A stretch of DNA of 64,000 nucleotides from an uncultured Vibrio sp. (GTDB taxonomy: Bacteria > Pseudomonadota > Gammaproteobacteria > Enterobacterales > Vibrionaceae). Below, in pieces: positions 27,106-36,822 of the stretch (within the stretch, counting starts at the first letter, position 1; each line of letters opens with the position of its first letter). The notes beneath the pieces are model-generated. The model did not search any database, had not been told where the DNA came from, and was given only the letters and a program-made list of their open reading frames with translations. The position numbers and the translations under genes were made by a program. The stretch spans positions 2,604,001 through 2,668,000 of the forward strand of contig NZ_OY776223.1 of assembly GCF_963675395.1 (NCBI RefSeq). The letters run 5' to 3'.

Positions 27106-30100
27106 TTGTTTACTGTTTATCACTCCAACCAAGTTGACGTTCTTAAATCACTTCTTGTTGAACTGATTCGACTCAGTCCGCTAGAAAACCCGTTCGAAAA
27201 AGAACAAATTCTAGTTCAAAGTCCGGGGATGTCTCAGTGGTTAAAAATGGAATTGGCCAAAGAGTTTGGTGTGGCGGCGAACATCGATTTTCCGCTCCCT
27301 GCAACCTTCATTTGGGAAATGTTCACTCAGGTATTGCCAGATGTACCAAAACGCAGTGCATTTAACAAAGAAGCAATGACGTGGAAGTTGATGCACCTGT
27401 TGCCGGGGCTGCTAAACCAAGAGGCGTTTTCACCATTAGCGCAATACCTCAAAGACGACAGTGACAGCTCCAAGCTGTATCAGTTGGCAGAGAAAGTTGC
27501 CGATATCTTTGATGGCTATCTGGTGTACCGTCCGGAATGGATAGCAAGTTGGGAAGCGGGGCAAAGCGTTGCTGAGCTGGGAGATGAACACCCGTGGCAG
27601 CCAATTTTGTGGCAAGCATTGTACGACCACACCGTCTCACTGGGGCAATCTCCTTATCACCGTGCCAACCTTTATGAGCACTTTATCGACACACTCGAGA
27701 ACTTTAACGGTAATTTCGATCATTTGCCCAAGCGCCTGTTTGTTTTTGGTATCTCATCTTTACCGCCACGTTATATGGATGCGCTAAAAGCGATTGGCGA
27801 ACACATCGACGTGCATTTGATGTTCACCAACCCGTGTCGTTACTACTGGGGCGAAGTTCGTGACCGTAAGTATCTGGCTCGCTTAGCCGCTAGACATCGT
27901 CAGCATGTAGTGTGGCAGGATGATCACTCAGAAATGCACGGTGAAACTGAGCAATTAAAAGGCTCGCTAGAAGACAATGTGATCGATGAACTGCACACCG
28001 ATGTGGTGGGTAACAGTCTGTTAGCGTCGATGGGGAAGCTTGGCCGCGATAACATGTATCTGCTATCACAGCTTGAATCCCATGAAATTGAGGCTTTTGT
28101 CGATGTTGAGCGCGACAGTCTGCTCCATCAACTGCAAGCGGATATCCTGAATCTGGAAGAGCATCAAGACGACCAGCAGATTGAGCATAGTGGCCACAAG
28201 CAAGTGGTTAGTCTGGGTGATAAGTCGCTGAGTCTACATGCTTGTCACAGCCCAATGCGTGAAGTTGAAGTGCTTCATGATCAACTTCTGGCGATGTTCG
28301 ATGCTGATCCGACTTTAAAGCCGCGTGACATTATTGTCATGGTTGCGGACATCAATGCCTACAGCCCTGCGATTCAGGCAGTATTTGGTAATGCGCCAGG
28401 TGAGCGTTTTATTCCGTATTCGATTTCAGACCGGACAGCGGATCAAGAGAGCCCAATTCTCGCGGCATTCATGCAATTGGTCAATTTACCTAATACACGC
28501 TGTCTGGCTTCAGAGTTACTCGAACTGCTGGAAACTCCAGCGATATTAAAGCGTTTTGAACTCAGTGAAGACGATTTCTTACAAGCCAAACGTTGGGTTG
28601 AAGAGTCGGGCATTCGTTGGGGATTAGATGCCAATACCGGACGAGAATTTGAACTGCCGGAAACGCGTCAAAACACCTGGCAGTTTGGTATTCAGCGAAT
28701 GCTGCTAGGCTATGCGATGCCTGAGTCGGCTGGCTTGTTTGCAACCGAGCAAGGCAGTTTATCTCCTTATAATGAAGTGCAAGGAATGGGTGCAGAACTT
28801 GCTGGCAAGTTGGCACACTTTATCCAACAAGTTAGTAATTATCGTCGCAAACTTTCCCATGTTCAGACGATTGATGGCTGGCGAGAGACTCTAGTTTCGC
28901 TGCTGGACGACTTCTTCTCAGTCGAGTTGGAGGGCGAAATGGCGCTCAAATCCATCCGCGATACGCTTAGCCAACTGAAAGAACAGCTCGCCGATGCTGC
29001 ATTCGAAGCGGTATTATCACCAGCGATCATCAACCAGTATTTACAAGATAAACTGTCCGGTACGCGAGTTAGCCAGCGTTTCCTTGCTGGACAAGTGAAC
29101 TTCTGTACCCTGATGCCAATGCGTTCAATTCCATTTAGAACCGTATGTCTGCTTGGAATGAATGATGGCGTGTATCCGCGTTCCATGCCGCCGGAAGGTT
29201 TTGACTTGATGACGGGCAGAACTAAGCCGGGTGACCGTTCACGACGAGATGATGACCGTTACCTGTTCTTAGAAGCGATGCTTTCTGCGCAGCAAGCGCT
29301 GTACATCAGCTATGTAGGTCGTTCGATCCAAGACAACACCGAGCGCGTACCTTCAGTACTGGTTTCTGAGTTGATGGAGTACTGTCACCAAAACTATTGT
29401 TTAAGCGGCGAAGAAGCTTTGCCAGTCGATGAGTCTGGAGACAACTTATTGAAAGCCTTGGTTAATACACACGCCATGGTGCCATTTAGCCCAAGTGCGT
29501 TTAAAGGAATGCACTCCAGCTACGCTAAAGAATGGATTCCGGCGGCGTTAACGCAAAGTAGCCAATCCCAAGGCTACGTTCGTCATGACTTTAATCGCGC
29601 ATTGGACGATTACCTATTGGGAGCCACGTTCCCACTAGAGCTCGATTTGGTCGAGCTACAACGTTTCTGGCGTTTGCCCGTGCAGTACTTCTTTAATCGC
29701 CGTTTAAAAGTGGTATTTGAGCCGCCACTACCAGTCATGGAAGATGATGAACCATTTGTGCTCGGTGGTCTGGAAAGCTATCAAATGCGTGATGAGCTTT
29801 TAGAAACCTTGCTTGAAACCACGTTGACACAACCAGAGAAGAAAACAGATGTGCTAAAGCACTTTATGAGTCAACAACGTGCGCAAGGTAAGTTACCAGT
29901 CGGTGCGTTTGGTGATATCGAGTTTGAAACCAACCGAGTTCAGGCTGAAGAGCTGGTGGATAAACTGGCGTTTTTATCTGGCGCACCTCAAGACGATCTA
30001 GAAATCGACCTGACCTTTGACTCCTTATTTGAAGGAAATGAGGGTGAAGAGAAAAAAGTTCGCCTGACAGGCTGGCTTACTCAGTGTTATCAATCCGGGT

Positions 30101-30597
30101 TGATTCGCTACCGCAGTGGTAGAGTTAGAGCACTGGATTACCTGGCTGCTTGGATTGATCACCTTGCCATGTCTGCCTCTGGTTATGTCAAGAAAACCCA
30201 CCTGATTGGTTATGATCGCAAAGAAGGTGCGGTGCATTTAATCTATCCAGAAATTGCTGATGCACAGTATGCCAAGCAATTGCTTACGGAATTGGTTCGC
30301 CTGTTCTTCGAAGGTATGACCAAGCCTTTACCTTATTTCCCGCAAACAGCGTTGGCTTGTGTTGAAGCTGGATTTAGTCGTGGACACTGGGCTGACGACG
30401 AAGAGAAGTCATTGAAGAAAATGGCCGATACATTTAACGATGGCTACATGAGCACGGGTGAGGGCAATAACGCCTATATTGCACGAATTTGGCCAGCGTG
30501 GAGTGATGACTTAGCCACAGAAGTACGCTTATTGACGGCATTGGTGCTGCAAGGTGCGCGATTAGCCGTGCAAGATGCAGACGACGTAAAAGAATAA
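27106..30597 (+). CDS. recC: Exodeoxyribonuclease V gamma subunit (RecC)
   Basis: This 1163-residue protein is the Chi-recognising scaffold of the RecBCD helicase-nuclease, which processes double-strand ends for RecA. The N-terminus MFTVYHSNQVDVLKSLL with LVQSPGMSQWLKMELAKEFG is the RecC signature; FCTLMPMRSIPFRTVCLLGMNDGVYPR is the conserved inactivated-helicase region. Length is slightly above E. coli (1122). The conserved N-terminus forces a TTG start at 27106, with no strong ribosome site, suggesting low translation. It is followed by recB and recD on the same strand. Confidence 0.93.
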   Translation: MFTVYHSNQVDVLKSLLVELIRLSPLENPFEKEQILVQSPGMSQWLKMELAKEFGVAANIDFPLPATFIWEMFTQVLPDVPKRSAFNKEAMTWKLMHLLPGLLNQEAFSPLAQYLKDDSDSSKLYQLAEKVADIFDGYLVYRPEWIASWEAGQSVAELGDEHPWQPILWQALYDHTVSLGQSPYHRANLYEHFIDTLENFNGNFDHLPKRLFVFGISSLPPRYMDALKAIGEHIDVHLMFTNPCRYYWGEVRDRKYLARLAARHRQHVVWQDDHSEMHGETEQLKGSLEDNVIDELHTDVVGNSLLASMGKLGRDNMYLLSQLESHEIEAFVDVERDSLLHQLQADILNLEEHQDDQQIEHSGHKQVVSLGDKSLSLHACHSPMREVEVLHDQLLAMFDADPTLKPRDIIVMVADINAYSPAIQAVFGNAPGERFIPYSISDRTADQESPILAAFMQLVNLPNTRCLASELLELLETPAILKRFELSEDDFLQAKRWVEESGIRWGLDANTGREFELPETRQNTWQFGIQRMLLGYAMPESAGLFATEQGSLSPYNEVQGMGAELAGKLAHFIQQVSNYRRKLSHVQTIDGWRETLVSLLDDFFSVELEGEMALKSIRDTLSQLKEQLADAAFEAVLSPAIINQYLQDKLSGTRVSQRFLAGQVNFCTLMPMRSIPFRTVCLLGMNDGVYPRSMPPEGFDLMTGRTKPGDRSRRDDDRYLFLEAMLSAQQALYISYVGRSIQDNTERVPSVLVSELMEYCHQNYCLSGEEALPVDESGDNLLKALVNTHAMVPFSPSAFKGMHSSYAKEWIPAALTQSSQSQGYVRHDFNRALDDYLLGATFPLELDLVELQRFWRLPVQYFFNRRLKVVFEPPLPVMEDDEPFVLGGLESYQMRDELLETLLETTLTQPEKKTDVLKHFMSQQRAQGKLPVGAFGDIEFETNRVQAEELVDKLAFLSGAPQDDLEIDLTFDSLFEGNEGEEKKVRLTGWLTQCYQSGLIRYRSGRVRALDYLAAWIDHLAMSASGYVKKTHLIGYDRKEGAVHLIYPEIADAQYAKQLLTELVRLFFEGMTKPLPYFPQTALACVEAGFSRGHWADDEEKSLKKMADTFNDGYMSTGEGNNAYIARIWPAWSDDLATEVRLLTALVLQGARLAVQDADDVKE

Positions 30598-30903
30598 TGA
30601 AGACAATGAGTTAAAGGAAAGAGAGAGTAGGGTGGCCGCCAGGAAATCATTATTTTGTGTAGGGCGTTTGCTGTACGGCCACAAGGTCAGAGGGACCATG
30701 ATTCTTTTGCTTAATTCATTTGAGCAATGCCGCCTAAAAGGCTTGGCTTATCTCGTGGGGCGCATACTAACGGTACGGCAGATGGATAACCGTGAGAAAG
30801 ATCCCACAAAGCTCTAAATTTTCTAACTTGTTAAACATATTAATAGAATTTTTAACGATAGATCACACTTCTATCAGTTGATAATCCGGAGAGATTCAGC
30901 GTT
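30598..30903. other. 306-bp gap between recC and recB
   Basis: No gene is supported: a 61-codon frame at 30632 (GTG start) has no recognisable motif. The region is GC-mixed and then AT-rich before recB (30810-30880), consistent with a recB promoter. It makes recC and recB less likely to be a single tight operon. Confidence 0.5.
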
Positions 30904-33900
30904 ATGGATCAAATGTCAGGTGAAGAGTTACCTAACCATGAGTTAGACAAAACTGAACAACCGCAAATTATTCCGCAAAAAGCGATGTCGCCAGAAGCAA
31001 CGCCACTAGAAGCGATGACGTTTCCTCTACATGGTGCGAGGCTAATCGAGGCATCAGCGGGTACGGGTAAAACCTTTACTATTGCGGGCTTATACCTGCG
31101 CCTTTTGCTTGGTCACGGTAGTGTGGAGACAAAGCACCGCGTTCCGCTTACCGTCGATCAAATTTTGGTGGTGACCTTTACCGAAGCGGCGACTGCGGAG
31201 TTGCGCGATCGTATTAGGGCAAGAATCCATGATGCGCGTATCGCTTTTGCTCGCGGACAGAGCTCCGATCCAGTCATCCAGCCTCTGCTTAGTGAGTTCG
31301 ACGATCACAAACAAGCGGCAGACATTCTTCTCCAGGCAGAGCGTCAAATGGATGAGGCTGCGGTCTACACCATTCACGGTTTCTGCCAACGCATGCTGAC
31401 ACAAAATGCTTTTGAATCCGGTAGCCGGTTTAATAACGAGTTCGTGACCGACGAAAGCCACCTGAAAGCTCAGGTGGTGGCTGACTATTGGCGCCGTAAC
31501 TTCTACCCATTGCCATTCACTTTAGCGGGGGAGATTCGCCAGTTATGGGGTTCTCCATCTGCGTTGCTGTCTGACATCAGCAATTACTTAACAGGCGCAC
31601 CGTTAAGCCTTTCTGTACCGGCGATGAAAGGCAGTTTGGCCGATCTTCATACTGAAAATCGGAAAAAAATAGATGAGCTGAAAGCATTATGGCGTGATAG
31701 TCAGGATGATTTTTTAGCGCTGATTTCGGATTCAGACATCAACAAACGCAGCTACACCAAAAAGTCTCTGCCGACTTGGTTAGAGGCGGTGAATGCTTGG
31801 GCAGCAACAGAAACCACAGGTTACGAATATCCAGACAAGCTTGAGAAGTTCGCGCAAAATGTCCTGTTGGATAAAACACCCAAAGGCAACGCGCCGCAGC
31901 ATGTCGTTTTTGAAGCGATTGAAACGTTTCTTGCTAACCCCATAAGCTTAAAAGCCCCTCTGCTTGCCCATGCGATAGAGCATTGTCGGGTGATGCTGGC
32001 AAACGCGAAGAATCAAAAGCAGTGGCTCTCTTTCGATGACTTGCTAACCCAACTTTCTGCCTCTATCGATACCGATGAAAGCGAGTTACTGGCTGAGCGA
32101 ATTCGTACTCTGTATCCGGTCGCGATGATTGATGAATTCCAGGATACCGACCCGTTGCAATACAGCATTTTCAGCCGTATATACCTGAACAATCCAGAAT
32201 GCGGTTTGTTTATGATCGGTGACCCGAAACAGGCGATTTATGGTTTCCGTGGCGCAGACATTTTCACTTATATTAAAGCTCGTAACCAAGTAAGTGCCCA
32301 CTACACGCTAGGAACCAACTGGCGTTCAAGTGCGGATATGGTTCAGGCAGTGAACCAAGTGTTCGCCTTGCCAGACAGCCCATTTATCTATGATTCGGAC
32401 ATTCCTTTCTTACCCGTAAACTACAGTCCAAATGCCGAAAAACGCATTTGGACTATGGGTGGTCAAAAGCAACCAGCACTGACTTACTGGTTACAGAACG
32501 CAGAAGAAAAACCGCTGCCAAAAGGCGAATATTTGACTCGAATGGCGGAGGCAACGGCGAGCCAAATCCAAACGATTTTGACTCAGGCTCAGCTGGGACA
32601 AGCGTGTCTGGTGAATGGTGAAAAAGAGAAAGCCGTTCAAGCCGGTGACATTGCGGTGCTGGTTCGTACTGGTAGCGAAGGCCGAATGATTAAACAAGCA
32701 TTGGCAGATCAAGGTATTGCTAGTGTGTATCTGTCTAACAGAGACAGCGTGTTTACCAGCTCGGTTGCTCAAGATCTGCAGCGTCTTCTGCAAGCGGTAC
32801 TGACACCGGAAAATGACCGAGCGCTGCGTGCGAGTCTCGCCTCAGAACTGTTTGCGCTGGATGCCGCCAGTCTGGACGCACTCAATAACGATGAAATCGT
32901 ATGGGAAAATGCAGTTAATGAGTTCAAAGAATATCGCAAACTTTGGGTTCAACGTGGGGTATTACCCATGCTGCGCGGGGTGATTAGCAAGCGCCATATT
33001 GCCGAACGATTGCTAGAAGAAGGTGCAAGCTCACAAGGAGAAAATGGTGAGCGAGTACTTACCGATTTAATGCACATCGGTGAACTCCTTCAGCAAGCCA
33101 GTAACGAATTAGATAGTGATCATGGGCTGCTACGCTGGTTGGCTCAGTCTATCAGTGATGCGGAGAATGGTCTGGGCGGCAGTGACGACCAAATACAACG
33201 TTTGGAATCTGAGCGTAATTTGGTGCAGATCGTCACTATTCATAAATCAAAAGGCTTGGAATATGACCTTGTGTTTCTGCCATTTGTGTTCAGCTATCGA
33301 GAAGCCAGCGAAGCCAAATATTACGACGCCGCCAATGATCGCACTGTTCTGGATATCACTGGTAACGACGCATCAATGCAGCAAGCGGACAAAGAGCGTT
33401 TAGCGGAAGACCTGCGTCTGATATATGTAGCGTTAACGCGCGCCGTGTATGCCTGCTTTATTGGTGCTTCGCCTTTGCGTAACGGCCGCTCAACCAAAGA
33501 ACCAACTGGTGTTCACCGCAGCGCAATCGGCTACCTGGTGCAAAATGGTCAAGAGGGCGGAATCAACGATCTGTACCAAGGTTTAAAACAGCAGCAAGAC
33601 AAGCTCGATTGCGTCGCTTTAGGGGAGCCGCCAAAGCAGCTCGAAGAGATGTATGTAGCGCCACAAGAAGAAGTGTGTGATCTCACGGCTAAAGAACTAC
33701 AAAATCCGATCGACAGAAACTGGCGTATCACCAGTTATTCTGGCTTGGTCAAGCAGGGCTCTCATCAGACTGAACATGACGCCACGATTGAGATTACTGG
33801 CTTTGATATTGACTCTTCTGAAGAACATGACGAAGCGGATTTGGTTGAGCCTGTGCGTTCTATTTTCACCTTCCCAAGAGGCGCGCGTCCGGGGACATTC

Positions 33901-34617
33901 CTTCACAGCTTATTCGAGGAAATTGAGTTCACTCAGCCAGCCACGACGAAAGAGAATACCCAAATCATTCTCGGTTTGATGGAAAGTGAGCAGTTGGATG
34001 AAAAGTGGTTGCCCATTTTACAACAGCTGATTGATACCGTACTTGCCACGCCATTAGACGGAAAGTCATTGCTGCTTAATCAAAAAGCGCCATCGCAGCG
34101 TCTGGTGGAGATGGAGTTTCTGCTGCCGATAGAAGTCTTGTCCGCTCCGGCGCTGAACCGTGTGATTCAACGACATGACCCATTGTCAGCAAAAGCTGGG
34201 GATTTAGGTTTCCAAACGGTTCAAGGCATGCTCAAAGGCTTTATCGATTTAGTGTTTGAACATCAAGGCAAGTACTACGTGCTGGACTGGAAATCGAATC
34301 ACCTTGGCGATGATGTGATGCATTATCATGGTGAAGCATTAAAATCTGCCATGGCGGATCACCGTTACGATTTGCAGTATCAGATTTATGCTTTAGCACT
34401 GCATCGCTTTTTGCGCAGTCGACTGGCTAATTATCAATACGATCAGCACTTTGGTGGCGTGTATTACTTGTTCTTACGCGGCATGGATGGGCAAAGCGAT
34501 CACGGCATTTTTTCCGCCAAACCAACGTTAGAATTTTTACATGAGATGGATCGTTTGATTGATGGTCAAACACTGGAAACACGATCGACTCAGGCTGGGC
34601 AGATGGAGCTACTGTAA
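30904..34617 (+). CDS. recB: Exodeoxyribonuclease V beta subunit (RecB)
   Basis: This 1237-residue superfamily-1A 3'-5' helicase and nuclease has Walker A ASAGTGKT (K56), motif II MIDEFQDTDPLQYSIF, VTIHKSKGLEYDLVFLP and RLIYVALTRAVYACF. The C-terminal nuclease domain shows GMLKGFIDLVFEHQGKYYVLDWKSNHLG, containing the catalytic Asp and Lys (DWKSN). The N-terminal 35 residues before PLHGARLIEASAGTGK exceed the E. coli protein; a later start at codon 28 (KAMSPEA) is possible. The recD start overlaps its stop (TAATG). Confidence 0.94.
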   Translation: MDQMSGEELPNHELDKTEQPQIIPQKAMSPEATPLEAMTFPLHGARLIEASAGTGKTFTIAGLYLRLLLGHGSVETKHRVPLTVDQILVVTFTEAATAELRDRIRARIHDARIAFARGQSSDPVIQPLLSEFDDHKQAADILLQAERQMDEAAVYTIHGFCQRMLTQNAFESGSRFNNEFVTDESHLKAQVVADYWRRNFYPLPFTLAGEIRQLWGSPSALLSDISNYLTGAPLSLSVPAMKGSLADLHTENRKKIDELKALWRDSQDDFLALISDSDINKRSYTKKSLPTWLEAVNAWAATETTGYEYPDKLEKFAQNVLLDKTPKGNAPQHVVFEAIETFLANPISLKAPLLAHAIEHCRVMLANAKNQKQWLSFDDLLTQLSASIDTDESELLAERIRTLYPVAMIDEFQDTDPLQYSIFSRIYLNNPECGLFMIGDPKQAIYGFRGADIFTYIKARNQVSAHYTLGTNWRSSADMVQAVNQVFALPDSPFIYDSDIPFLPVNYSPNAEKRIWTMGGQKQPALTYWLQNAEEKPLPKGEYLTRMAEATASQIQTILTQAQLGQACLVNGEKEKAVQAGDIAVLVRTGSEGRMIKQALADQGIASVYLSNRDSVFTSSVAQDLQRLLQAVLTPENDRALRASLASELFALDAASLDALNNDEIVWENAVNEFKEYRKLWVQRGVLPMLRGVISKRHIAERLLEEGASSQGENGERVLTDLMHIGELLQQASNELDSDHGLLRWLAQSISDAENGLGGSDDQIQRLESERNLVQIVTIHKSKGLEYDLVFLPFVFSYREASEAKYYDAANDRTVLDITGNDASMQQADKERLAEDLRLIYVALTRAVYACFIGASPLRNGRSTKEPTGVHRSAIGYLVQNGQEGGINDLYQGLKQQQDKLDCVALGEPPKQLEEMYVAPQEEVCDLTAKELQNPIDRNWRITSYSGLVKQGSHQTEHDATIEITGFDIDSSEEHDEADLVEPVRSIFTFPRGARPGTFLHSLFEEIEFTQPATTKENTQIILGLMESEQLDEKWLPILQQLIDTVLATPLDGKSLLLNQKAPSQRLVEMEFLLPIEVLSAPALNRVIQRHDPLSAKAGDLGFQTVQGMLKGFIDLVFEHQGKYYVLDWKSNHLGDDVMHYHGEALKSAMADHRYDLQYQIYALALHRFLRSRLANYQYDQHFGGVYYLFLRGMDGQSDHGIFSAKPTLEFLHEMDRLIDGQTLETRSTQAGQMELL

Positions 34618-36776
34618 TGACGACCAATGACAATCTTCCATCGAACCAAGAGAGCCAGCTGGGAACACTTGAACGGTTAGCACACAAAGGCGCGATTCGT
34701 CAGCTCGACTACCAATTCGCACGCTTTCTTTATGCTCAAACTGATGATGCGCAGAGTGAATCACAAGCGGACGGTCAGGCATTAGCGTTTATCGCTGGAG
34801 TTGTCAGTAGTGAACTTGGTAAAGGACATATCTGCTTGCCTCTCTTCGATGCGCAAGGTCAACCGACTGATTTTGCCAGTAAGTTAGGGCTGTTTGGTGA
34901 GGCAGCATTAACGCTTAACACTCAATTGCAAGCTATTGACTGGTTCCAATTATTGCAAAGCTCAACGCTAGTCGGAGCTCTGGGAGAAGCCTTACCGCTG
35001 ATGTTCGATGGGGAGCGTTTGTACTTACACCGTTACTGGCACTATGAAGTAACCCTGGCGGAAAAGCTCAATCAACTGGGTGCGGCGGTTAGTTTGCAGC
35101 CGCAAGAGTTTACGCGATTATCTGAGCTGCTTAACCATCTGTTTGCGCGTCAATATCATTTTCTTTTTAACGCAGTAGTTAAAGCTAATGAAGCGGGCAA
35201 TAACAACCAAGTTCTGCGTCAGCAATTGGTGTGTGACCACCTTGATGTGGTCGCAAGCGACGCGTTGGATTGGCCAGCGATTGATGCGCTTTTATGCCAA
35301 GCCAATAAAGTTCAGGACTTGCAACTGCTGGATGACCTCGTGCCACTTTCTGCCTGTGTAAACTGGCAAAAAGTGGCGGCCGCAGTCGCGTTAACCCGTC
35401 GCTTTGCGGTGATTTCTGGTGGGCCAGGAACCGGTAAAACGACTACGGTAACCAAATTGCTTGCCGCTCTGATAGAGCAGGCTGCACAAGAGAAGAATCT
35501 AACCATCAAGCTGGTGGCTCCGACGGGTAAAGCTGCTGCACGATTGACTGAGTCGATTGGCAAAGCAGTGCAAGAGCTACCGGTTTCTCCTGAATTAAAA
35601 GCCAAAATCCCGACTGAATCGAGCACTTTGCACCGTTTGTTGGGCGCGATCCCTAATAGCGCGGAGTTCCGTCATAACAAGCAGAATCCGCTGCATCTGG
35701 ATATCTTAGTCATTGATGAAGCGTCGATGGTCGATTTACCCATGATGTACAAAGTGGTCGATGCATTGCCTAAGCATGCGCGACTCATCCTGCTTGGTGA
35801 TAAAGATCAGCTCGCCTCGGTAGAAGCGGGGGCAGTGTTGGGTGATATTTGCTCGTTCCACGCTTTGGGTTATGGCAAAGAGCAGGCTTCGGCCATCGCA
35901 AAGCTGACTGGTTTTGACACCTTGGCCCACAGTAGCAACAGTGCGTCCAGTATTGCGGACAGTCTGTGTATGCTGCAAAAGAGTTACCGATTTGATGCGC
36001 GCTCGGGGATTGGTCAGTTGGCAAAAGCGGTAAACTTGGGTTCTGCTGCCAGTGTTGATAATGTCTGGGCGCGAGATTTTTCAGATATCGAGCATTTTGC
36101 TCTGAGTAGTCAAAACTACAATCAGATGATGCAGACGTTAGTTCAAGAATACGGTCGTTATCTAAAGCGTATTGGGCAGCAAGAGCAGGATCCAAATACT
36201 GGAGAACCTGAATCGTTAACCCGCAAAGCCAAAGCGGTGTTAGATACCTTCAACCAATGCCGACTGCTTTGTGCGGTTCGCGAAGGTGACTTCGGTGTGG
36301 CAGGGTTAAACCAGCGTATAGAGAAAGCACTTGCAGCACGTAAGCTGATTCAAGTGCAGGATGAGATTTGGTATCACGGTAGGCCAGTGATGGTTACGCG
36401 CAATGATCACGGTTTAGGTTTGTATAATGGGGATATTGGTATTTGTATGCTTGATGACAGCGAAGAAGAACCTCGCTTAAAAGTGTTTTTCGAGCTACCA
36501 GATGGCAGTGTGAAATCGGTATTGCCAAGCCGGGTTCCTGAGCATGAAACGGCCTACGCCATGACGATTCATAAATCACAAGGCAGTGAATTTGATTATA
36601 CTTTGATGATTTTGCCGCCGGATTTCAGCCCAATTTTAACTCGCGAACTGATTTACACAGGAATAACCCGAGCCAAGAAACGTTTGGCGCTTTACGCGGA
36701 GCTGAACGTGCTTAAACGAGGAATAAAGGTGAAAACAACGCGAGCCAGTGGATTGGTGCAGCGACTAGCCAACTAA
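34617..36776 (+). CDS. recD: Exodeoxyribonuclease V alpha subunit (RecD)
   Basis: This 719-residue superfamily-1B 5'-3' helicase has Walker A GGPGTGKTTT (K274), LVAPTGKAAARLTESIG, the DEAD-like LVIDEASMVDLPMM, RLILLGDKDQLASVEAGAVLGDI, and the C-terminal AMTIHKSQGSEFDYTLMILP and YTGITRAKKRLALYA. Compared with E. coli RecD (608 residues, Walker lysine 177) the ATPase begins about 97 residues later, reflecting a longer N-terminal domain. The start overlaps the recB stop, so the two are translationally coupled. A good terminator follows. Confidence 0.93.
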   Translation: MTTNDNLPSNQESQLGTLERLAHKGAIRQLDYQFARFLYAQTDDAQSESQADGQALAFIAGVVSSELGKGHICLPLFDAQGQPTDFASKLGLFGEAALTLNTQLQAIDWFQLLQSSTLVGALGEALPLMFDGERLYLHRYWHYEVTLAEKLNQLGAAVSLQPQEFTRLSELLNHLFARQYHFLFNAVVKANEAGNNNQVLRQQLVCDHLDVVASDALDWPAIDALLCQANKVQDLQLLDDLVPLSACVNWQKVAAAVALTRRFAVISGGPGTGKTTTVTKLLAALIEQAAQEKNLTIKLVAPTGKAAARLTESIGKAVQELPVSPELKAKIPTESSTLHRLLGAIPNSAEFRHNKQNPLHLDILVIDEASMVDLPMMYKVVDALPKHARLILLGDKDQLASVEAGAVLGDICSFHALGYGKEQASAIAKLTGFDTLAHSSNSASSIADSLCMLQKSYRFDARSGIGQLAKAVNLGSAASVDNVWARDFSDIEHFALSSQNYNQMMQTLVQEYGRYLKRIGQQEQDPNTGEPESLTRKAKAVLDTFNQCRLLCAVREGDFGVAGLNQRIEKALAARKLIQVQDEIWYHGRPVMVTRNDHGLGLYNGDIGICMLDDSEEEPRLKVFFELPDGSVKSVLPSRVPEHETAYAMTIHKSQGSEFDYTLMILPPDFSPILTRELIYTGITRAKKRLALYAELNVLKRGIKVKTTRASGLVQRLAN

Positions 36777-36789
36777 AAACTAAAAACTC

Positions 36790-36817
36790 AAAGACCGAGT
36801 ATGCACTCGGTCTTTTT
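36790..36817. terminator. Bidirectional terminator between recD and argA
   Basis: A perfect 11-bp stem (AAAGACCGAGT, 36790-36800; ACTCGGTCTTT, 36805-36815) with an ATGC loop has T runs on both strands. Confidence 0.9.
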
Positions 36818-36822
36818 AATCT

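Noticed and set aside
30632..30817. 61-codon frame between recC and recB
   Set aside because: GTG start, no ribosome site, no recognisable motif and poor codon character.
31090..31461. 123-codon frame opposite recB
   Set aside because: It lies wholly inside recB on the other strand, opposite the conserved helicase region.
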